This document shows, piece after piece, positions 1 through 12,429 of a DNA stretch of 64,000 nucleotides. Source of the stretch: Hypericum androsaemum (lineage: Eukaryota; Streptophyta; Magnoliopsida; Malpighiales; Hypericaceae); NCBI GenBank assembly GCA_963995505.1, contig OZ023187.1:19134584-19198583 (forward strand), read 5' to 3'. The position numbers and the translations under genes were made by a program. The notes below the pieces were generated by a model that did not search any database, was not told the origin of the DNA, and worked only from the letters and a program-made list of their open reading frames with translations. The first letter of the stretch is position 1. Each line of letters begins with the position of its first letter.

Positions 1-15
1 GCCATTGTGTTGCTC

Positions 16-3000
16 TCAGATGCTAGCACCCTGGCACTTGGGGTTGATGACTCCGGGTGCGGTGGGGCACGAAGCCAACGAGCAGAAGCCCGTATCAGAG
101 GCCGCGCCCCACCACGTTGGGCCATAGATGTCGTAGGTCTGCAGCGCGAAGAAGACGAGGATCCCCATGAACGCCACTCCCGCGTCCAGGGCGGCCGACA
201 TGATATAATTATGCTTTGCCCACCATCCCTTGTGCCTGTTGTAGATGTAGTAGTTAAAGATGAATCCGACGGTGCCCCACGTGAGAAAGTGCACGGGCTT
301 GGCGGGCGGCATGCTCGCCGTGGCGCCAAAGATGAGGGGGAAGTTGATGAGCCTGATCCACTTCTTCTGAGGGAACTTGCGAGAGAAGAACCAAACAGGG
401 ATTGGTGCTAGCAATCCTATCAAGAAAAAGTAGTTGATCTGAGGGTAGAGCCCTTGCTTGGTGAACATCCTGAGTGGTCCTATTACTCCCCATATGATGG
501 AAGCATGGTAGAACACGTCATCTCCCGGGCAGGTCCACGGGCTACCTTCTGGCAAAAGTTCAGGGCGGCAGATGTTCTCGACACCCGTGAGGAGGTACCA
601 CGCTGTCGCAAAGTAGGTCGTCGAGGCAACCAATGTTCCGACCAGCTGCAAGTCCGTGAAAAGGTGTAAACATTGTAAGAAAACATATTGTTCTTCGGAA
701 GAAATTGGTTTTAACAAAATTAAACGAACCAACCTGAACAAGGAACATCGCCCGGGGAGGGATTTTCATGTAATGGCCTAATTTGAAATCGGCAACAAAG
801 CCAAGTGCCTGTGACATGCTGATGTAGCCGTAGGTCTTGAAGGCCACATTGGCAAGAGGCTTGCCTGGATACATGTATCCGATAACCATTTCGGTGATCA
901 CGTTTAGTCCCATTTGCTGCAACATAAGTAGGTTCCAATTACTTTCATCGAAGATTAATCGATCCCGGACAGGCTGCATTCGATTTAAGGACGACTGCAT
1001 TCGTCAGCACGGTACTTACCACGTTGGTTGTGGCCTGAATCACTCCGATTGGCAAGGTGAAGAAGAATGCGAGGAAGCATGCTAATGCGAGTCCCCACCA
1101 AGGAAGTTGGAGCTGCTTTCCAAATCCTTCAATGGCAGCAAGTGCAAGAGCTGCACTGATCACTAATACAACTACGAACCACCATTGAGGCACCACTGGA
1201 TAGTTCTTCTTCATTATCCTGGTATGAACATCATGGTTGTTGTCCTTCAACCCGCTTTTCGCCTTCTTCCACATTTTCCATATCGAACTGTTTCACAACA
1301 TAAGCGAAGACATTAGAATATTTGTATCGAACGGTACTAACGAAGCCTTGCTACTAGCAATGCAACTTACCTCCCCTCGAAAAGAGCAACATGAGCGATG
1401 GTAGCCGTCAGGGCTGCGAAGCTTAATCCGTAAACCAGGGCGAACAACACGCTGAGGTGAAGCTTGCTGTAGTTGTTGTAGGCGTCCATGTTGATGTCCA
1501 GATTCTTGGTGTTCAGAATGCGGGTTATGTTGTACTCTTTACCAGTGCTGTCAAAGGTGTGAGATGAAAAGATTGGGAACTTCTTCGCGTCATATGTGTT
1601 CGTCCAATAAGCAGCGGGAACGATGATGTAGACGAACACGAAGAAACCGACCATGACATTTGCGATGGCATAGAACGGAGAAGCCAGAGGGCTGCCCAAG
1701 AATCCTGCAACGGTGGACCAATCGAAGCCGAAGGAGCCAACTCCAAGGCCGCTCATGCCTGAACCAATCTGTTGCGCTGTTATGGACTTCTTCCATATAA
1801 AACAGGCAACGGAGAAGGCTGATATCGTCGGGAATAGGTAGCCGGGAATGACGTAGTAAGCGAAGCTTGCAACGAAAACAATGGTAAAGAATTGCAGCCT
1901 TGTGACTTCTCCTCTTAGCCTCCTTTCCTTCTCATGCAAGGCCCTACAAGTTGGTAAGAATGGTCAATGCCCAAATCAATTAATCATAAGAAATTGGTCA
2001 TCAGGAAAATGTACCTAAACAGAGAAACCTGGACCAGATTTGCAGGCCACCACATGTAAGGAGAATCAACAAGATATTTCCTGAACAAACCAGCCCATCC
2101 GTATCCAAGCAACTGAAATCGATTGCCATGTAGAGTAGTTAGAGATCATTTTTTTCGATAAATTCGAATCAGCTGAACATAAGGAAGCATCTTCTGATAA
2201 AAGGGAAAACATGCCAATTTCATAATAGAACCAGATGTCCAAATAAAAGGGAAAACATGCCATTTTGGACATCAAACTAGATATAAATCGAACAGTTGCA
2301 AAGTTGGTCCAGTGAATTACTATTGTTAGATTGATGAAACTCGAAAATGATTGAAATCGAAATTCGTGGTAGGTACCTGAGTGGTCTGCACTAGCAACAT
2401 TGCAGCAGCAGGGTGAATTGGCCTTTGGTAGAAAGCCTTCACAGAGGTCAGGATATGAACAGCATACACACCTCCTGCACCGCAACCCGCGAATATCGTG
2501 ATGAGCACGTGCTCTTTCATATTGAAGGGCCCCGGATTCAACGAAAACGACCATCTCGTCAATGGAACTCGGATCTGTCCCGTCGGCAGAGTCGCGGCCA
2601 TCAGCCTGCCGAGGGGGAGCACGACGATCTGCGCTGATACCGAGGTCACGGACAGCTGGTTGGTCCTGTACCCGAAGAACTGGTTCACGAAAGATAGCAG
2701 CAGACATGACGCGATCCCGAGAACCCATGTACGGAATGTCAAGACAGGCTCTGTCGGATCATCCGTGATCGGAACTGTAAGCCTCACTTCCTCAATTGGG
2801 TTGTCATCGACCAAGTCCTCTTCATCGGCTCCTGCAGAACCATGAAATTTTGTCAATTATACGTAGCTTGTAAGAATGGATGGTGTGGGAATAAAATCAA
2901 TAAAGATAACTTCTCGGCCCTTTCGTGGCTCGAAGGCCAGTAAATATCCAGATACCATGTATTTCGAACAAAAATATGGCTGTGTAAAGCTTTTGTTTTT

Positions 3001-3544
3001 TTTCAATATGCAGGCCAACGACCCTTCTCTCCTTTCATCAATTTCTCCAAAGTCAAACCTGACACTTAAAAGTCTGAAAGTTTGTATATCGTAACTATTC
3101 AAATCTCTTATCATCCGAAACTGGTCGAGGAGAGACCAGTTTAGGATGAAAAAAACCAGCCAAGCCGGGCACGATCCAGGCAACAGGTCTGATGTTCCGG
3201 AATTAATTAATTTATTTATATAGGTATTTATTTATATATGCAAATCCATGTCAAGAGACAAGAAAGATGCAACGAGAATCTCATGTTCGTCTTCTTCTCG
3301 AAGACAGCCTCGGGATTAATTAATTCTCTCATCAATATAAGGTGATATATACTACTATTAAATGCATTTTCGCATTAAGCCAGAAGGCAAATGGAAAGAG
3401 AATTTAATTATTACAGATCAACAACAAAACAGAACATAGTTCATGGAAAGAAGCGTTATAAAACAAACCTTTAATACCGTTGCCCGAAAGACCGTTCTTC
3501 TTCTCATAAGGAACTTCGAATTCAACTTCCAGGGAACCCGCCAT
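16..3544 (-). CDS. Oligopeptide transporter (OPT family), seven exons, complete
   Basis: Proton-coupled importer of small peptides, peptide-like compounds or metal chelates, expected in the plasma membrane. Seven exons join with GT-AG introns: 3469-3544 (ATG at 3544), about 2378-2831, 2014-2113, 1372-1944, 1017-1287, 735-917 and 652-16 (TGA at 16-18). The product is about 765 residues, the usual family length. Both OPT signatures are present: NPG ([11 protein letters not shown], exon 2) and KIPPR ([12 protein letters not shown], exon 6). Many hydrophobic segments follow a hydrophilic acidic N-terminus beginning [16 protein letters not shown]. No stop or frameshift was seen. The sequence resembles the OPT1/OPT5-like peptide clade rather than yellow-stripe-like transporters, but I cannot assign the orthologue or substrate. 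The exon 1 splice is clean: it ends ATT AAA G and exon 2 resumes GA GCC GAT. Confidence 0.93.
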
Positions 3545-3586
3545 CTTTTTCCTTATGAGATGGCCAAGAACAAACAACCTCCCTCT

Positions 3587-3594
3587 AATATATA
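3587..3594 (-). promoter_or_regulatory. Possible TATA box of the OPT gene
   Basis: On the minus strand a TATATATTA stretch lies about 45 bases upstream of the OPT start codon at 3544, which would leave a very short 5' leader. The region is AT-rich, so this is a weak call from position and motif only. Confidence 0.3.
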
Positions 3595-3599
3595 ACCCA

Positions 3600-4248
3600 C
3601 GAAGAAGGTTCCCTCTCTCCCCAAGATTAGCAAAGAAATGGATTTGGAATCTATTTTAGTCTATGTTCTTGGCTTGGCCATAAATAGCGGGAAGCGGGTA
3701 CTTGGAATAATCTTCAGAGATTGGACATTGCACTTATTTTGGCGATAGAATCGGCTGTTATAGTGTCAGGTTGGTTGGTTGGTTGGTTCGCTGGCTGGTC
3801 AAATGAATCTGCCTGGTATCCCAAATCCCATTATTGGAATCGCTTCAAAAATAAAGGGATCTTCCACTATTGTTGTGTTACAGTTGGCCTTTTTTTAATG
3901 AACGAAGAAAAAATCACATCAACGTTTAAAATCTATATGGGAGACCTAATACTCAAACTATTATATATTAGTGTGACAAGGACGTTTTCAAATTTAAGGA
4001 TGGTAATATAATAGTGTATGAATTTACTTTTTTAAGCCAACCCTTGTTGATAAAGAAAAATGAATTTAAAAAGCACCAAAAAAGCTCCCAGCAAGTTGGC
4101 CGCAGCTACTAGAACAAGCACGTGTTACAGTTGGCGTTATATATATAATAATATATATTATTCTCGATTGACGAAAAGAATTATTATAACTTAATAAATT
4201 TTAAGTTGGATTTTTGAGATATAGCCCTATTAAATAATTGTTAAGAAG
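3600..4248. other. OPT upstream region, no gene seen
   Basis: AT-rich sequence between the OPT gene and the MITE at 4257. The short open frame at 3721-4011 has no recognisable domain and its composition looks non-coding. Upstream regulatory sequence of OPT is the only function I would suggest. Confidence 0.5.
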
Positions 4249-4256
4249 GGTTAGAT

Positions 4257-4918
4257 TAGACCTGGCCATTGTTAGAATCCGATTCGTGAGTCGATTCGAT
4301 TCGATTCGTTCTCAATTCAATTTGATTCGTTCACAATTCGATTCGTCCAAAATTCGATTCGAATTCGTCAAGAGACGAATTGAATAAGGTTTAAGATTTT
4401 TACAATTCGTCAAATCGGAGAATTGAATTCGAATTCGAATATCTAATTCGATTCGAGTCTAATTCGTATAAATTCGTCCATATTATATATATATTTTTAA
4501 AAAGTACCAAGAAGTACTTATTTTTCTATCTAATTATGTCATCAAGTAGAGCAAGAGATACGTAGGTAATTTAATTTGGTACATTAAATGCAAGTCCAAT
4601 CTTTAATTTGTTTCTTTTTCTCAAAAATGTTTAATATTAAACCTTAATTTTGAAATACATCAAAAAAATTCAAAATTTTTGAATTTTTTAAAAAATATTA
4701 CGAAAATTTTGAAAGTTTTCAAAAAATTTGGTTGTTTTTAATTTTTTTATTCAATATTAGAATTAACAAAATAATTTGAATTCAATTCGAATTCGAATAA
4801 TCATAATTCGTATTCGATTCGACTTTGGACGAATAGAATACGGTTTAAAGTTTTGATTAATTCGAATTCGAACCAATTCGATTCGAATTCGACCCAATTC
4901 GATTCGTGGTCAGGTCTA
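4257..4918. mobile_element. Non-autonomous hAT-type element (MITE), ATTCG-rich
   Basis: The 662-bp element begins TAGACCTGGCCA and ends TGGTCAGGTCTA, which are imperfect terminal inverted repeats. It is flanked by the perfect 8-bp duplication GGTTAGAT (4249-4256 and 4919-4926). An 8-bp duplication is the hallmark of hAT transposition. Both subterminal regions are packed with ATTCG/GATTCGAATTC motifs, and the core is AT-rich and non-coding. There is no transposase, so it would depend on an autonomous hAT element. Confidence 0.85.
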
Positions 4919-4926
4919 GGTTAGAT

Positions 4927-6893
4927 ACCAAGTGGTGTACCGAAAAAATATATACATGTTCCTCATTCTGCATATCGCGGGTATGTTCTTAAACTATCTG
5001 ATATTATTTACTAACTAATTTATGTATGAACTGTGTTGAATTAAACCGTAAAACTTTTCATTCCCAACTTTTCGGATAAATTTTTTTATATTGTCAAGAT
5101 ATTATCTAGATATGACTCTTCTAATTATGTTTTAATATATGTAAGATTTGAATTTAATATTTTTTTAAAAGAATTTGATCTCATTAATTTTCCTCCCCGA
5201 CTTTTAGCAAAATTATCTATTCGAAAATCCTATCAGTAACCACATCGATTTTAGCATAGATAATTTTAATTTTTGTCATGTTCACTGAGCTAATTTTGAA
5301 AATTTCTCCCATTAGATTTGTCTTCTTATATCATTATAATTTGGAATATTATATATAAGTAATACTCCGGACTATTTTTACATACCAACACGAATTTTTT
5401 CGATCGTATTTTATTCTCACTCATACACATCATTAAAATTATTCTTAAAAAAATACACATCATTAAAGCTTTCTCAACATGTTTGCCAAAAAAGTGTGCT
5501 AAAAAAAGATGCTTGCAAGAAATATGTATCTTGTTGATATAAATAGTTAATTAAATTACTTAAATTTTTTTAACATATCTGGAATAGGGTATTACAATGC
5601 AATTGTCCACGCTCAGCCAATAATTCTAGTAACGCCATTTGGAGGCACTAGATCTGGATCTGTATGAACAAAGAGGGGTATGGTGCCAATTTGGATTCTT
5701 GTTTCGGGTGGACATTTTTTTAAGGTTGTAAGAAAGGCTTTTGTCGTCGAGTCGGTGGCCGAATTAAGTTGGAGAGAGAGGAAATAATTAATTAATTGTT
5801 TCAACCAACAAGTTGAATGGTTCTTTGTCCCCAAGAACTTTAGGTCCACTTCTTTTAAGTACCCGTCTTCTTTGTTTGATTTATTGGCCTTAATGCCGAT
5901 AGCATTTTTCTTTTAGTTATTATTATAACTTGGACTTTGGGGCAGAGTTTGTCCCTTGAAAAATACGAAGAAATTTGGCACAAAGTCTACCATAAAAATT
6001 ACTTGGTGATTTTTTTATAAGTAAAATTACATGGTTCTCTTTATGCCTCTACAAGAATTATATGTTTCTGTTTAATAGCACATTAGTTTACACTAGGAAC
6101 TAAGTTTTTCAAACAAATATTTAATATTGTGCTTAACATTCGGATAAGAGTTCGAGGCATAGCACAATCGGTTTCGTCGATAATAATATCTACTCACCCA
6201 ACAAAAAAATATTTAACATTGTTGAATTTACGAAAATTTAAACTTAATATTTCTTGGCTAAGTTAGAATAATTCTCCTACAATTGATATAAATATTTTTT
6301 TTGAATGATGTAAGTATTTGCTGATAGAAGTATAAGTTGGTATGCCAAATGTTTAGAATTTTACCAAATAATTTGTTTTAGTAAATAATACATAGTTCGC
6401 TTTCTTTATCCTAAATTTTATTGAAAATAAGATCTAAATATTATGATCTAATATGAACGAGAGAATATCTTAAGTGCACAAAACGTCAAAATCGTACATC
6501 ATCCATAGTATCAATAAATTCGTTTGGTGAGGATACGTGACTAACGACCCGCATTAAATTTGTTTGGTGAAGAACACGGCATCATTAAAAAGGTTCCAAA
6601 ATTTGTAAGGTTAACCTAATATATTGCCTTTCAAGTTCCAAATTTCCGAAATAATATTTAAAAAATTATGCAAAATAAAAAATTATTTGAATATGCAAAA
6701 CCAACTAATCACTCATCAAAGATTTTGGAATTTTAGGGTATGGAGAGTTAACATGCCTCTCTTTTCAATTTTATTTTTTAAATCCATGGCACAGCTACAT
6801 GGTGGCAGCAGGACTAGCCGGCTTCCTTTTTTTTTTAAGTTGCACATTTTTAGAATGCCATAAGTTGTTACCAATTTCGAGAAATTTGATAAT
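4927..6893. other. AT-rich intergenic stretch, no gene seen
   Basis: No open frame here shows a known domain. The short frames at 5613-5849 and 6624-6863 look like chance frames in AT-rich DNA. The only discernible structure is the small retroposon remnant at 6131-6206. Confidence 0.5.
6131..6206 (-). mobile_element. Short SINE-like remnant with target duplication
   Basis: A 76-bp insertion sits between near-identical 16-bp direct repeats, AAATATTTAATATTGT (6115-6130) and AAATATTTAACATTGT (6207-6222). Read on the plus strand it contains GAGTTCGAGGC, reminiscent of a tRNA-derived promoter box. The structure suggests a truncated retroposon; the family is unknown. Confidence 0.4.
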
Positions 6894-6898
6894 TTTTC

Positions 6899-7214
6899 TG
6901 TTAGGATTTGTCCCAAATTCCCAATTAGAATAGAACTCTAATTCCTATTGAGGAATATATTGGACTTGTCCTCTATATATAGGAGAGTAGGGGTTAGATG
7001 TTCTTTGGTCTTGGTCTAGGTCTTTGCATAACGCAATGGTAGTATAGGCACGAGAGAGTTAGGCTTGAGGCACCGCCTCGCCTATGGCTTATGTACCATG
7101 TATCTCCACATAATATAGTGATGATCGTCTCGGCCCCGTGGAGTAGGTCATTCGACCGAACCACGTAATTCTTGTGTCTCGTGTTTTACTCGTTTCGATC
7201 TTATTTTCCCAACA
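6899..7214 (+). repeat. 5' LTR of element 6899-9569
   Basis: 316 bp, TG...CA ends, followed two bases later by the tRNA-Met primer-binding site. A TATATATAGG motif near position 6975 could be the LTR TATA box. Confidence 0.88.
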
Positions 7215-7255
7215 ATTGGTATCAGAGCCGGATCTGAGATTCGAGTATTCGAGTA

Positions 7256-7825
7256 TTGAAAAAAAAGGGGGCAGATTGCAAATCGGGGCGAAGAGGAAAA
7301 TTTGGGGATTTGGGTTTTCTAAACCCTTGGAGAAGGAGGAGCGCCGGCCCGGAGTCCGCCCGAGGACTGCCGCTGCTCAAGATGGCGCCTCCAGCTCGCC
7401 GTGCTCGCCGACGAAGAGCTACCGAGCGCCACTGCCCGACGCTGAGAAGAGGAGAGAAGCTCGCGAGAGGAGAGAGACTATCGCAGGGAGAGAGAACTCC
7501 GTGGTCGTCGTCGTTCGCCATTGAAGGGGAGCCCGATCCCCTGCGCCTGCCTGTGCATCGAGGAGCAAGGAGGAGGAGCACGGACGCCGCGCCTAAAGAA
7601 GGAGGCACCGTGAAGGAGAAGCTCCATCGCCCGAAGAGAGAGTTGCGGGGGAGAGAGAGAAAGCACGATCACGCTCTCCCCGTCGTGCTGCGCCACTATG
7701 TCCACCGCCGTTCGAAGCCGTATTCGCCCGAGGCCGAGCCGTCGCCGCCCAGCCGCCGCCTTGGAGGATTGGGGGTTGAAAACCCTAATTTCTTGGATTG
7801 GGAATTTCGGGTCAAAAGGAGTTGA
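7256..7825 (+). other. GC-rich open frame inside the non-autonomous retroelement
   Basis: A 189-codon frame begins just after the primer-binding site. It is rich in Arg, Pro and Lys and has no recognisable domain. Both strands of this GC-rich block contain long open frames, a compositional effect. The matching block in sibling copies at 36.4 and 46.5 kb differs in sequence. Most likely it is leader or acquired sequence rather than a conserved protein. Confidence 0.35.
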
Positions 7826-9253
7826 CTGACCGGTTTGGGTTTTTCTGGTCCGACCAGAAGATGATTTTGGGGCTGGCTAGTGATATTTTGACCGGTTTTG
7901 AGGCTGATATGTTTGGTTTTTTGACTATATTTGGTAATTGAGGCTTGGTGGATGTGATTAGTCATGGTTTTGAGTTGACCAGACTTATTTTTGGGCGGAG
8001 ATCATATGGTTGATCCTTGGAAGTAGACCGATTAATGGCTTAAATGTCTGGGTCTTGTTTTGGATCATGAAGTTTGGGTCGGGTTTGATGGGCGTGGTTA
8101 TTTTGTTGTCCGAGTTGAAGAATTTGACCAAAGAAGGGTCAGATTGGGGTCCTATCGAATTGAAGATTGGTTCAAGTCTTGGAGATTCACGGTTGAAGAT
8201 CGGTCATGTGATTTGGTTCAAGGTGGAGACTTGTTGGGTGTTTGACCCAAATCTTATTGGACTTTGAGCCCGGGTCCAATGGTATCTCCTATACATGTAT
8301 GTGGTATTATGTGTGTAGTCGAGAGTGGTGTGAGAAAGTTAGAGGAGCTTGAGGCGACTTATTTCTCCAGAGACTCCCTTGTTCCATGGGATTTGATCAG
8401 GTCTGTTTTGGGTTCATGGTTGATCGGTCATGGAGTGGTCGTATCATGTTGGACCAAAAAGGTGAATCATGTGAAGACCTTGAGCATTGTTTGGACCAGT
8501 CACTCGTTGACGATGAAGGCGAAGATATCCAAGTATCAATTTTGTTTTGACTCACAGGTTATGCAGTGTATCTCCTGGTTGCCCACGAGGATGGAGGAGT
8601 GAGGTGTAATAGCAACAACAAGCTTGGTGTCCAGAAGGTATTCACGTGAAGGTGATGTAAAGTCCTGTAGCTGGTGGAGAATTCCAAGATTGATGTCCAG
8701 AAGGTGTTCACGCGAAGGTGATGTAAAGGCCTGTAGCTGGTGTCCTCGTCTCTTATTTGAACTGAGATTGGTGTTCGCTCGGTGATGTAACCCCAATAGT
8801 CGGTGTCCACATAAAGGTGGAGGTTTCTCGTGGAGGTGGAGTCTGCTATGTCGGTATAGAAATAGTTTGAGAGTGCCCCTAGAGAGTACACCATACTGGG
8901 ATGAGTATTGGTTATGCTGGAGCTTCTGGCAGTGAAGCTGGCCTATGAGATTTAGGCATTGTTGTGGTCGTTGGAGTAGTTTTCTCCAATGTGAAAAACT
9001 CTCGTGTTGCGCGCATGGTGATTTTCTCCCGTCGTATTGGTTCTTCTGGAGTTAAAGACCCGAGGTGAGTATATGTGTTGAGATACTTGTGGAAGATTCC
9101 ATTCGAGGTGGAGTTTTCAATATTGAGGCGGATGATGATATGTGGAGCATGAAGCTTATTGGAAGAGACACACAGTGAAGATGGTCTGATGTGGACGATA
9201 AGCTTGAAGCTTGAAAAGACGATTGATTTTGGAATTTGGTCCAAGGTGGAGAT

Positions 9254-9569
9254 TGTTTGGATTTGTCCCAAATTCCTAATTAGAATAGAACTCTAATTCC
9301 TATTGAGGAATATATTGGACTTGTCCTCTATATATAGGAGAGTAGGGGTTAGATGTTCTTTGGTCTTGGTCTAGGTCTTTGCATAACGCAATGGTAGTAT
9401 AGGCACGAGAGAGTTAGGCTTGAGGTACCGCCTCGCCTATGGCTTATGTACCATGTATCTCCACATAATATAGTGATGATCGTCTCGGCCCCGTGGAGTA
9501 GGTCATTCGACTAAACCACGTAATTCTTGTGTCTCGTATTTTACTCGTTTCGATCTTATTTTCCCAACA
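9254..9569 (+). repeat. 3' LTR of element 6899-9569
   Basis: 316 bp, nearly identical to the 5' LTR, preceded by the purine-rich tract and followed by the TTTTC duplication. Confidence 0.88.
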
Positions 9570-9599
9570 TTTTCTTTATTATTTTGGTCAGAATAGAAT

Positions 9600-12400
9600 A
9601 ATTAAGATGTAAGCGGGAGAGTAGAATAATTTCAAAGATTTGGACCCGAAAAATCCCTTTTAAAGTGGAGTGCTTTCTCTGGCAAGCTCTCCAAGGTAAA
9701 TTACCTACTCGAGACAATCTGATTAGGATGCGAAGATTGAGTGGTTAGGATTGCCTACGTCCTATTTGCAGAGTCGATGATGAATTTGGATGCCATCTTC
9801 TCCTTCATTGTAGGTCGATTTGGCTTGTTTGAAATATTTTTACCAGGAAATTGGGTATCGCATCGTGTATCGGTTCTTCAATTTCGCAATCACTTCCAGC
9901 ATGGATGAGTCTCGTCCATGGTAGCTGTTGGAGTGGAAAATTAATTTACGGATTTGCTGAACCTGTTTTAGAAAAGATCGTAACTTTTGGCTCAAGTATC
10001 GGATTGACGCGATTTCAGAAATCACAAAAAGTGAAGAAAGATTTACAATTTTGTAGTTTATGACTTTTTTCAATTCGGTACAGAAATGGCTCAAACTTGG
10101 GTTGGAAGTTTCGGGCAGTTTAAGTTTTTCCTTACGAGGCCGTAACTATGTTATGTTTTCTTATATTGAACACGGCCTAGTTTTTTGTATGGGACTGTGG
10201 CTAGTTTTTCTATATAACGAGAGCTTGGGAATAGAAGAAAGACACCCACACCACGGCCATCGAGCTTACAACGCCCACATTCGAGGAAAAGGAGGAGCTA
10301 TGCTTGATACAAGTCCCATCGGCGACTGAGACAAACCAAAGTGTTGTATCAAATACGAAAGGCATCCTAGGGCCTCCGCCGGCTAAGAGAATCTTTGGGC
10401 CTTCAATAGCAAAGGGAATTTTAGGGCCTTTGTCGAGTCATTTGTTGCAGAGATCCGAGTCACCCTTCGTTCCACTTGCAGTACCTTCGCTTGCCAAATT
10501 CTATCTTAACTCGATGGAAAGACACAGGGGGGGCAAGTCTACAGTCAAAATTCAATCTCACCCGGGGGGCATGAAGAGCGCTGCAATATTGTAATCGAAG
10601 CTCCTATATCGGCCAAAATTATCCCGGTCAGAGGGCAAGATAGTCACATAGTGAAGAAGATTGATAATAACGAAGTCAAGTCTTCGACTCCTCCTCAACC
10701 AAGCAAGAGTATGGTGAAGCAACAACCTAACGTGTCGGTTCAACCTCGGCTGTTAAATGTTTCAAATTACAAGGAGTGTCCTCAAGTCACACGGCTGAAA
10801 CCAACTTACAATGGAAAGAGGCGGACTGAGTACGCGTGGGTTAAGAGGGACGTGGTCACTCGATTGGCGAGCGAACAAGAAGTTCTCCAAAAAAGAAGCC
10901 TTTCAAGGTTTGGGTGCCCAAGGAAGAACTTTCGCGATTCAAGAAAGAACCATGCGAGACACGACCCAGAAGGAGTGATCGGCCTACAAGGTCTCCAAGT
11001 TATCATACAAAGTCTGTGCGTGAGGAGATGCCAAGAAAGTCGAACCCACACTCGGGGGACAAGTGTCCGAAGTCTCATCGACCGACTCTCACGAAGGCTC
11101 AACGAAGAAGGTTGGAGCAAAAAATTCAGAAACAAAAAGAAAAAGCTTAGAGACCTTCAACAATAATTGTATGGTCGTTTCGACAAGGAGATGGAGCTCC
11201 TACTCAGCCATGTAAGCCTAAATCAAGTCTTTCCGAGAAAGCTATGAATACACAGATATCTCGAGTTGGGTGGTCATCTGCATTGCCATAACGGCTAAGT
11301 CTCGACCAGTTTGATGGTAAAATTTTCACTTATTACGGTCTTGCTTTAGTCAGTTATATGTGAAGTGGAGTTAATTTTCTGCATGTTTAAGAGCGGATAC
11401 ACGTCAATGCTTTTCCTAGCGTCAAAACATTGACATGTGGGGGGCATTGTTAGAGCGAAAAATTAATTCGCAGATTTGCTGAATCTATTTTGGTAAAAAA
11501 GCCATAACTTTCACTTGAAGTATCGGATTGATGCGATTCTAAAAATTACATAAAGAGAAGATAGAGATCTACAATTTTGTAGTTTATGACTTTTCCCAAT
11601 TCGGCACGAAAAGAGATCAAACTTGGGTTGGAAGTTTTGGACAGTTTAAGTTTTTCCTGATGAGACCGGTTTTCTTATATTGAACACGGTCTAGAGTTTT
11701 TGTATGGGCTTGACGCTAGCTTTTTCTATATAATGAGTTGGGCATAGAAGAAAGACACCCACAAACCAAATATCAAACATTCAACTTAGCTTCTTAGCTT
11801 AGCTTATCTATCTTTTATGTTTTTTCCTTCCCCCTCTCCCCTATAACTTCAATAAAGTTCTTTCTCTTCTATTAATTCTTTTCTCTACTGCCAATTCTAA
11901 TATGTATCTTCTCTCCTCTCCCCCATATTTCTTCTCCACATCACTTTCGTTTGAATCGCTTTTGGGACGACCACTCCGGACCTATTCTTAAGATCGTTTC
12001 TGACGTTTTACCACAATTTACCCACAACAGTAGCATAATGGGGAAGGTTTGATTCGCGCTTTTCAGAGCGATTATGTGTTGTACTTGAATTTCAAGGAAT
12101 CAGTTGATTTTCGAGACGACGACGTTTAATCATGAGCTTCTCCATCATACCATCTAACTCCGAACTAAAGAATGGATTAAGTGGTCGAATTCCATCTCTG
12201 ATTTGGCGGATCAGGATCCCTTCCTCTTCCTCGATTCAACTGCCCCTTGATCTGAATGTTTCACCTCTTCAGGGGCGTGGGCGGGTTCTGAGGTTTAATG
12301 TTGAGTAGTGTACTTGGCTGTTGGCTTTTGGATTTTGTACGGTTGTAATGGGTGCTCTTCTGAGCCTATTCTTTAATAAAAATTATTTATAAAAAAAATA
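9600..12400 (+). mobile_element. Decayed LINE 3' part, interrupted by an LTR element
   Basis: From 9635 a plus-strand frame reads KIWTRKIPFKVECFLWQAL and continues through cysteine/histidine pairs ending HLLLHC. This is the zinc-binding domain found after reverse transcriptase in plant L1-type LINEs (zf-RVT). In-frame TAG and TGA codons break it. The frame runs to 9925, where an LTR element interrupts it. The LINE resumes at 12035 and ends in an A-rich tail near 12400. Only the C-terminal part survives. Confidence 0.75.
9926..12029 (+). mobile_element. Internally deleted LTR retrotransposon nested in a LINE
   Basis: The perfect 5-bp duplication GTAGC (9921-9925 and 12030-12034) bounds the element. 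The 3' LTR is 11448-12029 (582 bp, TGTTAGAG to CCACAACA) and is preceded by the polypurine tract ATGTGGGGGGCAT. The 5' copy (9926 to about 10250) matches only the first part of the LTR, up to GACACCCACA, so the LTR end, primer site and most of the coding region are gone. The retained interior (10304-11166) has broken open frames without a domain I recognise. The LTR end shares GGGACGACCACTCCGGA with the solo LTRs at 15.4 and 40.9 kb, so they are related families. Confidence 0.85.
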
Positions 12401-12429
12401 GAGGGAGAGTAGCCTACAATATGGATGGG

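Larger units (their letters stand above)
6899..9569 (+). mobile_element. Complete non-autonomous LTR retrotransposon (family F1)
   Basis: Two 316-bp LTRs at 6899-7214 and 9254-9569 differ at about six positions, mostly C/T. They start TGTTAGG or TGTTTGG and end CCCAACA. The TSD is a perfect TTTTC (6894-6898 and 9570-9574). The primer-binding site TGGTATCAGAGC (7217-7228) matches initiator tRNA-Met, and a purine-rich tract AAGGTGGAGAT precedes the 3' LTR. The roughly 2-kb interior has no gag, protease, integrase or reverse transcriptase. It holds a GC-rich, Arg-coding stretch (7320-7760) and a tandem duplication of about 63 bp (8630-8745). It must be mobilised in trans, probably by the Copia relative whose pol remains at 38.5-40.4 kb. 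Confidence 0.9.

Noticed and set aside
7222..7608. Minus-strand 128-codon frame in the GC-rich retroelement block
   Set aside because: Low-complexity antisense frame caused by GC-rich composition; no domain, and no counterpart in sibling elements.
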